Below are positions 46,070 to 55,731 of a stretch of DNA of 64,000 nt, piece by piece. The notes beneath the pieces are model-generated. The model did not search any database. It worked only from the letters and a program-made list of their open reading frames with translations, and had not been told where the DNA came from. Position 1 is the stretch's first letter. Each line of letters starts with the position of its first letter. Source of the stretch: Cryptomeria japonica (Eukaryota > Streptophyta > Pinopsida > Cupressales > Cupressaceae). The stretch is from the NCBI RefSeq assembly GCF_030272615.1, contig NC_081408.1:613468477-613532476 (forward strand). Direction: 5' to 3'. The position numbers were made by a program, and so were the translations under genes.

Positions 46070-47275
46070 CGTTGCGTCGGTAGGGTATGACTCTCGATGT
46101 TTTGGTGCTTTGGGATGCATGACAAGGGCATTACTAGTGTAAACATGCCCACTCGAACGCACTCGCGACATCGGTTTGTGCACACGAGGAACAGAATCAA
46201 TTCTAGCCAATCTTGCAACTTTTCCTTGCAAGCAACTGGCAGTTTTTTGAGCAGGCGAAAAAATGCTACTAATTGAAAATGGCTTCAATTCATCAAAAAC
46301 ATAGATAGGCCATTGTAGAGGAGCCTCACGCGACCCCACGGGATCAAACAGATCAACCTTATATATCGTGGATTGGAAGAAACAGTCCATCAAATTTTGA
46401 CAATTTTTTGGACTCAAGGCACTTGAGAGATCTCACCAGTAGGGAATGACTCTCAACGTTCTGGTGCTTTGGGATGCATGACAGGGGCATGCCTAGCGTA
46501 AACATGCCCACCCAAATGCGCTCGTGATGTCAGTTTGTGCACACGAGGAACAGAATCAATTCTAGCCAATCTTGTAACTTTTCCTTGCAAGCAATTGACG
46601 GTTTTTTGAGCATGCGAAAAAATGCTACTAATTGAAAATGGCTTCAAGTCGTCGAAAACCGAGATAGGCCATTGTATAGGAGTCTCACGCAACCCCACGA
46701 GATCAAACAGATCGACCGTATGTGTCGTGGATTGGAAGAAACAGTCCATCAAATTTTGATAATTTTTTGGACTCAGGGCATTTGAGAGATCTCATTGGTA
46801 GGGTATGACTCTCGACGTTCTGGTGCTTTGGGATGCACGACAGGGGCATGCCTAGCGTAAACATGCCCACCCGGTCGCGCTCGTGATGTCGGTTTGTGCA
46901 CACGAGGAACAGAATCAATTCTAGCCAATCTTGCAACTTTTCCTTGCAAGCAACTGACAGTTTTTTGAGCAGGAGAAAAAATTCTACTAATTGAAAATGG
47001 ATTTGAGTCCTCAAAAACCGAGATAGGCCATTGTAGAGGAGCCTCACGCAACCCCACGGGATCAAACAGATCGACCGTATGTGTCATAGATTGGAAGAAA
47101 CAGTCCGTCAAATTTTGACAATTTTTTGGACTCAGGGCACTTGAGAGATCTCACCGGTAAGGTATGACTCTCGACGTTCTGGTGCTTTGGGATGCACGAC
47201 AGGGGCATGCCTAGCATAAACCTGCCCACCTAGATGCACTCGCAATGTTGGTTTGTGCACACGAGGAACAAAATT
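46070..47275. repeat. 359-bp tandem repeat, about 3.3 copies
   Basis: The anchor GGTATGACTCTCGACGTTCT begins at 46084, 46443, 46802 and 47161, exactly 359 bases apart each time. The last copy breaks off near 47275. Each unit has a minus-strand open frame of about 100 to 120 codons (motif CLQGKVARLARIDSVPRVHK). Because 359 is not a multiple of three, successive frames do not join. It lies between the convergent 3' ends of the transposase and accessory genes. Function unknown; a degenerate coding unit or structural spacer are both possible. Confidence 0.9.
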
Positions 47276-47344
47276 TGACCATTGCGAGCATGAGGGTGCT
47301 CTCGCACCAAACACATTGTTGTTTAAATTCATATTGTCGGTTTT

Positions 47345-47630
47345 TGTTGTTTATATTCATATTGTTAATTACATATGCAAATATTCATTTAAATTTATAA
47401 AAGGGCAGCCACCAAATACAACGAATATACAATAATGAACTGAATACAAGGAGTTTTGTAGGGTTAATTCAACATTTTAGAAATTTTATCAAATCATATT
47501 CCACAATTGCAATGCTTTATATCATATATTTTTGTTGTTTATATTCATATTGTTGATTACATATGCAAATATTCATTTAAATTTATAAAAGGACAACCAC
47601 AAAATACAATGAATACAAAATAATGAACTC
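47345..47630. repeat. Direct repeat of about 95 bp
   Basis: TTGTTGTTTATATTCATATT followed by an ATGCAAATATTCATTTAAAT segment occurs at about 47346 and 47528 with few changes. Confidence 0.8.
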
Positions 47631-47811
47631 ATTACACATTTATTGGATCGAATGTCGATATTTATATATATAAAAAAAGGCATGTCTGCCAAGTCAATAC
47701 AAGTATTACAAAAATGTGGCATATGCCATGTCCAAATCAATATGCAATAAAAATGTAGAATATATCTACATGTATTGGTCATTCTATGACCAAAACTAAC
47801 ACTATATGATC

Positions 47812-50433
47812 CTAAACTTCTAGTGGATCATCAAAATCAAGCCTCTTCGGCGCAGTACACGGCTCTGTAGATGGCTGCAAAACCACAATTCAAAAGCCAA
47901 GTTAGAATTCTTTTGTAGAAAATAGTTCACAATTAACATCATAACTACGCATTTAACTTTAATTCCTTTGCAATTGAAATGTAAATTACCTCATCAACTA
48001 ATCCAGGAGCTAATGTTTTCGCTCTCCTCTCCTTGTCACTCTTAGGAGATTTCTTGAAGACATACTTAAATGGATCAACGTTATGGTCGTACCACGAACG
48101 AGTCTATTGTAGATTAAATGTACAATTAATACAATGTACTAACATAAATATATCAAAAACACTTAAAAGCTATAATATAGAGAACAATGACGTACCTGTG
48201 CCTCAGATGCTTCTCCAATGGAATGAGGATGGCTCACCATCGATGTAGAAACGGTCGCTATTACCTATACAAAAAATGTACAAAGATTAAATACAATTAA
48301 TATAATGATAAGTATTGAAGGTTGAAAACAATTAATTTTACATATCAAACAAAAGTGTACCGGATCTTGATATGCTTCTCCAGTGCAAGGAGGAGGGTTC
48401 GCCATTGACGAAATAGGTATGGATATTTCCTGTATGAAAAAAATATAAGATTATAATATATCACAAGTTCACATGTACGCGTGCATATAATCATGAAATC
48501 AAGAAAATAAAGTAGAGATACATACCTTCACCCTCTCTTGATTCGCGGGCGAATCGGGTGCATTCAACATATCCACAAAGCTCAATGGTCGTTGTACATG
48601 TAAAATAGACAAAAAACACTAATCAATCTACAAACCCCAACTAATACTTGATTTCAACATTTTCAAACAATTTTACAACTAAAAATGTGTTCAATTACCT
48701 TCTTCACACGTTTTGGCATCTTCGAGATATTCTTTTTCTTCGGATGAGCCCTAGATGCGAAGGGGGTGCCCTAAAAACAGAAAATTAACATGAGATATTA
48801 GTACAGATAATAAATTAAACATAATTTTAAAAATCTAAAATGAAATGACTTGCATATTCCATCAAAACAATACATAAAAAGAGTTGTACAAAATATGATA
48901 CCGTATAGCCTTGTAGGCCAAAATCGATCGCCGACAGCATGATGTCATCAATCTGGGACATTTCGTCCCCTGTCAACACCTACAAACTAGAAATTGGACC
49001 AAGCATTAAAGATAGTTAGTATATCTTGTATTTTTTTGAATTCAAAGTGTACTATTATATTTTAACATGTTACAAAATTTATACCTCAAGCGTCGAAGTT
49101 GCAGCTGTGGTAACTGGGGGAGATGTATGGGATACCGCTGCTGCATCCTGAAATGCATATTATTTGTCTCAATTTAAATCGATGTATAAATGAAAATTCA
49201 TTTATGTAATTACAAAATTAAAGTGACTGATAAATAAAATGTTATGAATTCAAATCAACACACCTGTGTCTGTGGCTCATGGGCAAACACCATGTTCATC
49301 AACTCATCTGTCAGCACGACATCCTCAACTGTGTGAGTCTGACATCTACAACCACAAATCATGCATAGATGATATGAGTATCCATCTACACCAGCTGCAT
49401 CATCTATCCCCGAGCATATCCCCAAGCAACTGACACACATATGCTCGATGGGTTTTTCGTCGCCCTCTAACGGCTCATTATCCAATACAATAAGGTGTGC
49501 TAATGATGTCCCATGCTAGATGATGGCACCAGTCAATGTTGTGGTTGCCTGAAGAGTCTGTAGCTCCATCGACTCTTTCAGCTCTAATGGGATAGCCTGA
49601 TGCACCTTGGGTTTGGGTGCTAGGTCATGGTGACTCTCTGTGGCGAATCGCCTATGGGCTCCAGGTCTATCTTGGGCAGAGCCACCACCTCTACCATGAA
49701 ACTCTCTCATGTCAAAATAATTTGGGCACACATTGAGCACAAACTCACAATATATTTTTCTCAAAAAATATAATGGCACCTCATAATTATTACAAGGTGG
49801 ATCGTCAAAGACCATCCACCACCTCTGCCAAAAAAGATTCTTCATCTGCACATTGGTACACCAATGTATGGGAAACCTCTTTGCATTACGAGGTAATGAC
49901 TGACCAGTTTTGGGGTCAACAAAAAGGGCACATATTTGTTGTTTAGAAATATTTTTGTTTTTAACTCCATCGTATAATAGCCCATTGGCATAGAATTGAC
50001 GACACCTATCCCTAAAGCTTCCCCATTTGGTAATTTTTGTGGAAATAGCTATGGAACCACTAGGTAATGTTTCTAGGCTAGTGGCGAGGGATTGATGATG
50101 GTCAAGCTCAGAAGTTTTCAATTTACAATCAGTCTATTGATTTTGGATGTATTTTGCCCTAACTGATTAATTAATTCTTCCTATGTTTTGGCTCTGCAGT
50201 CAAAAGGAGGAATTAGGGGTTGTTCTTGTGTGTTTTCAGGAGGTGCATTTGGTTGTTCTCGTGGGTTTTCAGCAGGTGCATTTGGTTGTTCTTGTTCTAG
50301 ATTAGAAGAATCTAGTTTTTGAAACAAAAACTAAAAACCTAATCAAAATTAATGAAATTAAATTCAAAATGTAAAATAAATTGCATAAACCAAAAAGAAA
50401 GAGAAAAATAAATAAAAACTAACCTTGATCCAT
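47812..50433 (-). pseudogene. Accessory gene of the DNA transposon, ten exons, unknown function
   Basis: Minus-strand exons: 50433-50424, 50311-49264, 49147-49085, 48979-48902, 48770-48699, about 48600-48536 (acceptor unclear), 48429-48361, 48264-48196, 48103-47990 and 47874-47812 (stop TAG). Introns are GT-AG and small exons are multiples of three. The protein begins MDQ, has a duplicated EQPNAP repeat, then a conserved-looking core (KWGSFRDRCRQFYANGLLYD, CALFVDPKTGQSLPRNAKRF, NLFWQRWWMVFDDPP), a Cys-rich segment (CVSCLGICSG, CMICGCRC), and a basic tail (PKKKNISKMPKRVKK) that could be a nuclear signal. Exons 7 and 8 are both 69 bases and similar, so one copies the other. Lesions: TAG 50183-50181, a frameshift near 50130-50175, TAG 49518-49516. 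I do not recognise the family. Its place opposite the transposase suggests a second transposition protein, as in other two-gene elements. Confidence 0.7.
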
Positions 50434-50439
50434 AGCCCG

Positions 50440-50560
50440 GAGGACAAATTTAGCACCCCGTTCGCGGTTTAGGTTAGAAAATGGAAAAAAAAAAAAAAAA
50501 CTAAAAAATGTGTTTTTCGAGTAAATGAGGACCCAGTTTTTTTTTTAACTTTTTTTATCA
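50440..50560. other. Leader region of the accessory gene
   Basis: Contains long A and T runs (50489-50505, 50538-50546). It lies between the start codon and the right palindrome block and should hold the promoter. No clear TATA box. Confidence 0.35.
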
Positions 50561-50768
50561 GGCACCGCGTACGCAGTTTTACTAGGATTATTAGCGCGTA
50601 CGCGCTCATTTTCCTATAAGCAACGCGTACGCACTAATTTTCCTAGTCGTAGCACGTACGCGCTCAGTTTCCTAAACTCAACGCGTATGCACTACCTTTT
50701 CTAGGCTCGGGAAGAACAAACCTAAGCGCGTATGCGGGAATTTGAAATTTTAAAACCGCGTACACGCT
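50561..50768. repeat. Right subterminal block of seven GCGCGTACGC-type motifs
   Basis: Units such as CCGCGTACGCAG, AGCGCGTACGCGCT (perfect palindrome, 50593-50606), AACGCGTACGCACT and AGCACGTACGCGCT recur about every 30 bases, mirroring the left block. Confidence 0.85.
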
Positions 50769-50796
50769 GCCTGTTTTTCCAAGCTTTTTCTGGGTG

Positions 50797-50835
50797 GTGT
50801 CCACTTTTCTGACCACCATCTTTGTGCACATGCCC
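50797..50835 (-). repeat. Right terminal inverted repeat
   Basis: Reverse complement begins GGGCATGTGCAC and includes the identical 20-base core, then AGTGGACAC. Confidence 0.88.
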
Positions 50836-50839
50836 GTAT

Positions 50840-52875
50840 AATGGACACATGTGGGATAGAGTGTCATCACATGCTAACCTCATGTGGCATATGTCTCCAC
50901 CTTCGAGTAACTCAAGGAAGATTGAGTATATCGCTCCAATGATCTTCCCAATCTAGGATCCTAAAACCCTCTCCCCTGGTCTGTCCAATTGGGGCATAGA
51001 ACATCATATTATTTATCTTGATTAGATGAATTCCTAGATACCCATCCAACTAATCAATTATTAATTATGTTATCACTTGAAATTAAACCATAAACTCTTT
51101 ATGTGGTTCCATAGGTCTAGACCCCCTTCCTAGAGATCTAGTTCTCATAACCTAGGTCCAACACATCCAAGAGCACAATCTCCCAAACATGATCCAAGAC
51201 CATAGGGTAGAAACATAACAAGATAAAAATTACAACAACATAAAACTCAACATGAAATGCATCCAAAATGCCATCATAAATCTTATACAAAACTGAATCA
51301 AGAAGATACCTTATGCACTTGCATACAAGACCATGAGACAAAATCATGCCATAAGCTCAATACAACATGTTACATCCATAATAAGGGCCTCAAAAGTGAT
51401 TAAAACACATGAATAAGGAAACAACAAGAATCCACTGATATCAAGAAGTCCTCAATCTCATAATATGAATTCAAACCATGCACTGCACATGGCTTACTGC
51501 AACAACAAGGTATGCACACATCTTGCTAGAGAAACTTGCAAATCCATAATAAATGAGTGTAAAATACTAAATGGAGCACAAAATGGATTCAAACATGACC
51601 CAAAAGAATGAGATAGATCCCAAAAACCTCCAACACAATAAACCCTAGCCTCTGAAGTCCAAAAAGAGCAAGAAAAACCAACCGGAAAAGCTAAAAACCA
51701 ACCTAGAAATGTCCTAATCTTACTTTAGCACTTTTGTCAAATTTTTGGTGTTATTGTTGCCTATTCTAGATCTTTTGTAGCCCATAATGGCGCTTTTGTA
51801 TCAAGTCTGCAAATTGGGGAAAATGGAAAATATGCACAATCAGACTTGCCCAGTTGCAAGCAAAGGCTTTCACAGGACCTAAAATCAGCCCAGAATTGAC
51901 ATGGGACATCCTCCAATGCAGAATAGGGTTACCACAAGCCTAAAAAAGGCAATATGACAAGATTTGGATCTCAACTAGCAAACTCGAGCTCCAAAAAGCT
52001 TCACCAGGATACCCAATCAGGTGCAAACCTTAACAAGGGGTCTCTAAATACTGAGAACACTTGAAAATGAATATACAATATAGTACAAGGCAACACACTA
52101 CACAAATACTAATGTAATAACCAATCACTAGGCTTAAACCATAGAAAAATGCATTCAAACCCTTATTTTCCAACCAATACAAGAAACAGAAACACAAATC
52201 CGATTACAAATCATTCCCGGGTCTTTCATTCAATCCAATAACTGATAATAATCTAAAAATCAATTTCCCATTTCCCCAACAAACAGTCTTGAAGACACTT
52301 TGCAAACAATCTTTTTGAGAACAAATGCGAAGTGCAGAGAATCGTGAAGCCAACCTGGAAAGGAAGCCAAAAGGAAGATGAAATTTGAAGATGCAATCCA
52401 AAACCAACAAGATCCTCCAACAAATTCGCAACCAAAGCCAAAGAAAATCTTTCCAAGAAAAATCTTCAATAACTCTAAAAAAAACCAACCCTCATGAATG
52501 CACGGGAAGTTGAATAAATTCAAAAATCAAAACAAAACCATATAAAACCTCAACCAATCAAAATATTTCATTAAATCATATATTATACCTACCTTTACAT
52601 TATTCAAGGGAGGTATTTATTAAATACATTTTTATTTACCTACCTCCCCAATCCAACCAATCAAATATAAGGGTAGGTAGATTATATCAAGTAACCAAAA
52701 AGGGGTAGAAAACAAATAATTAATAAATGGTATATTCTCCCCATAATTAATTTATTAATTACAATAGAAATGTATCAAAATGCCACATGTATAAAATAAT
52801 TACCTATGAACAATAATAATATCCAATCAATAATAAAATATCAATACATAGGTAAAATAATATTAATTAATTAAA
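50840..52875. other. LTR-like sequence right of the DNA transposon
   Basis: No gene. It resumes the sequence split by the transposon at 31796. 51457-51503 shares 44 of 47 bases with 24843-24889 upstream of the MYC_N gene. The last 300 bases are very AT-rich, with TACCTCCCC repeated. Confidence 0.4.
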
Positions 52876-52919
52876 GGCCCTACCTCCCCACAACAACAAT
52901 TGGCTTATAGTGTTGATGA

Positions 52920-53230
52920 TGCTCTCTGCAACCCGAACCCTAAGCTGGGAGGCCGAGAGGCAATGAGACCCACAGGGTTAGTGGCGGAAGCTGCAAAGTG
53001 AGCGGGCAACACCAAACCCAGATGGGAGGCGAAGAGGTAGCGAGGCCTGCAGGGCAAACATTAAAAGATCTTAATAGACATCGTTCGCTCGGCAACCCGA
53101 ACCCTAAGCTAGGAGGCTGAGAGGCGGTGAGACCCGCAGGGTCAGCGACGGAAGTTGCAGAGTGAGCAAGAAACACCAAACCTAGATGGGAGGCTAAGAG
53201 GCAATGAGGCCCGCAAGGTTGAAGGTGAAA
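52920..53230 (+). repeat. Tandem duplication in the LINE 5' region
   Basis: GCAACCCGAACCCTAAGCT starts two copies, at about 52928 and 53093, about 166 bases apart and 85-90 percent alike by eye. GC-rich repeated leaders act as internal promoters in some LINEs; here that is inference. Minus-strand frames across it are compositional. Confidence 0.75.
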
Positions 53231-54013
53231 TCTGCAAGTGATAGCCACAGGCGACGACGACCCCAGGAGACGACGACTTTGCAAACATTACGATTCATCC
53301 ATCGCAATAACACTAAACCCAAACCGGGAGACTGAGAGATAGCAAGATTTGGGGGGGGTGATGGGAGTTGTAGGTTGGGCGACAACAAAATGGCGGCGGT
53401 GGAGAGACCTGCTAACGGTGGAGACAACAAGTAGCAGAGACCTCCTAAGGATTGTGAAAACATGCATTGAGTAACTCGGGGTGATGTGGCGAACCATGCA
53501 ACCAGGGTTGCTCGGACCTAGACCAGAGGGAGTTAGGCGGGCTTTGTGGTAGCTACATGATAGTATATCAGAGAATAAGCACTATTTTTATGGAGTCTAG
53601 AGATTTCCAGGAAGGCTGTAGGATAAGGGAGAGAAAGAAGATTCCTGCGACATCGTTTTGCACGTCGACTAGATCAAACACCACAACCCCCTTTTTACAT
53701 TTGTGAGGGGACACCACCGCTGTCACATCGTCCTCTATCTGAATCAGAGGCTAAGCATGTTAATCTTCCATCATATGTGACTTGGCCAAACAATACCTAG
53801 TTGATAAACCCCAAATTTCTTTTAACCCCAACCAATTCTCCAATAAACAATGTGCGCTAAGGAGCACCCTTCAAACCAAAATAGATTACACAAAATTGGA
53901 GAAATAAAATCCCTTGCACTTTTCTTCCTGATTCACTAGCACATAACTCAGATGTAGAAGGTAATGGGCAACATTTAAATGATACAAACAAGTAGGGTAG
54001 TTGAGCTCCAATC

Positions 54014-55358
54014 TTGCCAAAGATCACGAATGCTACCAATACTGGAGAATCGGGAAAATCTGAAGGTGTGTACAAGATTGTTTTGTCGGACCACCTTATT
54101 CAGCCTCAAATAGATCTGTTACGCACCACAGCCCTCATTGGTAAACTTCATTCTACTATTTCCTTTATGCAACTTTCATTTTGGGCTAAACAGAATTGGT
54201 TGGGCTTGAAGGATATTTTTTTGATGGATAAGCAATCTCTCTTTTTTATTGACATTTTTTATTCCAAAGAACATAGAAATTGTGTTCATAGATATAAGGG
54301 ATGGTTCTGTAAGGGTGTTGGTATTATCACTTTGGCATGGGTTCCAAATTTTAGCCTGGATTCAATTCCTCCTCTTTTCATGCCTTTTTTGGATTACTCT
54401 CTCAGGGCTTCCACTTGAATATTGTGATCTAGATATTGTGGAAATTTTGGCTAATCAAATGGGTATTTTTATCAAGCATGATCTTATCCCATATGAACTT
54501 GCCCATTTAACCGTCAGGGTATGCCTATTTCTAAACCTCACAAAGCCACTCCCTAAGTCCATTATGATGATTTCCTCCATAGGGAAATGGAATCAAGACA
54601 TTTTCCTACAGGGTACCAGAGATTTTGATGACCATATAGACAAATTGGGTCATTTTAATTCACAGTGTCAAGGATCGCGTATTGATGTTGTTAGGGTCTA
54701 TAAGGATTTTGTGACTGATTTCCATAAATGCTCATTTTATCAGTCTATTACATCCCCCCCTTCTACACCAAGTGGGACAACAAGTGTAGGTGACTTAACA
54801 GAGAGCCCCATACCTCTAAATAATATTAATAATGTTGCAAGACCTTTCCAAGGTGTTCAGTTCCAGGCAAATCCTCCTATTTCTACGATTCCTCCTCAAA
54901 TCTTTTCGGGTTGTATGATAGACGTTCTACTTCCAGTAGAAAAAATAACAAAGCCCTCCAATTGGAAGAAACCTCCTCAATATCAGGTTACTATCTCTGG
55001 TTCAAGTTCTCTAGAAAAATTTGGGGGTAGATACAAGAAAATATCTTTTAAGATCCACTGCCCTTCAATCCTGATCAACTGGATGTATAAAAAAATGTTT
55101 GCTTCCTCTCTCTTTAGGCAGCTCACTTCTTCTTTTCTGAGTTTAACTACTATGGGAAATCCTGACTCTCGATCCCAGGAAATCTCTATATCACAGAATA
55201 CAAAGGAGAACCTTATACATAACTTGATGTTTAATTGTCAACCTTTCCATGTGGTTGATTGCAATCCTCCCACTTTTGGATCCTCGTCGAATACCCTAGA
55301 TATCGAATTAATGGCACATGATATCCTTATCTCTATTGCATCGAACTTGATTGATTAA
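54014..55358 (+). pseudogene. LINE ORF1, DUF4283-like, frameshifted
   Basis: Frame 54014-54385 encodes KLHSTISFMQLSFWAKQNW, then the reading shifts by one near 54385 and continues FWITLSGLPLEYCDLDIVEI to 55358. This is the DUF4283 layout of plant LINE ORF1, an RNA-binding Gag equivalent. The zinc knuckle that should follow is degraded: in IDKLGHFNSQC only the His and last Cys remain. The C-terminal half is Ser/Pro-rich and not conserved. Confidence 0.75.
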
Positions 55359-55731
55359 ATTTCTCTCGAGTAATTTCCAGAAATTTGGGATGTCCCTTCT
55401 GTTGATGCTATGCCTCTAGCTCTCAATACTTCACCACCCTTTTTCTCACCCCTACTAGAATCTAGTCATGTTGAATACCTTTGGCTGAAGATAATTCATA
55501 TCAGCCCTTTCAACCTCCCACGCAACTTGACTTCGATTTTACTCAACATATTTCTCTTGCACAAACAATCTCTTCATCTCCTTTTCTATCTAAAACACCT
55601 AAAAAAAGAGGTCAGAAGCCCAAGATTTTTAAAATCCAAGAAGGGATCGCAACAAGTATCTAGTCTACAATTGTATACAAGTTTTCACCCAACTCAAGAC
55701 TGAGAAGAACATGTTGTTCTTCTCAGATGCA

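Larger units (their letters stand above)
31797..50835 (+). mobile_element. Large TIR DNA transposon with two convergent genes; 4-bp TSD GTAT
   Basis: Termini are inverted copies: the 20-mer GTGCACAAAGATGGTGGTCA lies at 31803-31822 and, reverse-complemented, at 50810-50829. AGTGGACAC follows on both sides after a short gap. The ends GGG...CCC are flanked by GTAT at 31793-31796 and 50836-50839. Inside are a DDE/D transposase-like gene (+), a ten-exon accessory gene (-), blocks of GCGCGTACGC palindromes near both ends, a 359-bp tandem repeat between the gene 3' ends, and a polypyrimidine tract holding a complete copia (33814-41528). Without the copia the element is about 11.3 kb. A 4-bp TSD with an acidic-triad transposase is compatible with the Sola superfamily; this is a tentative comparison from memory of the family. 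Confidence 0.85.

Noticed and set aside
46070-47275. CRISPR-like array
   Set aside because: Units are 359 bases and contiguous with no spacers; this is a simple tandem repeat in a plant genome.
52940-53497. Minus-strand frames of 69-114 codons
   Set aside because: They cross a GC-rich tandem duplication in the LINE leader and repeat with it; no family motif.
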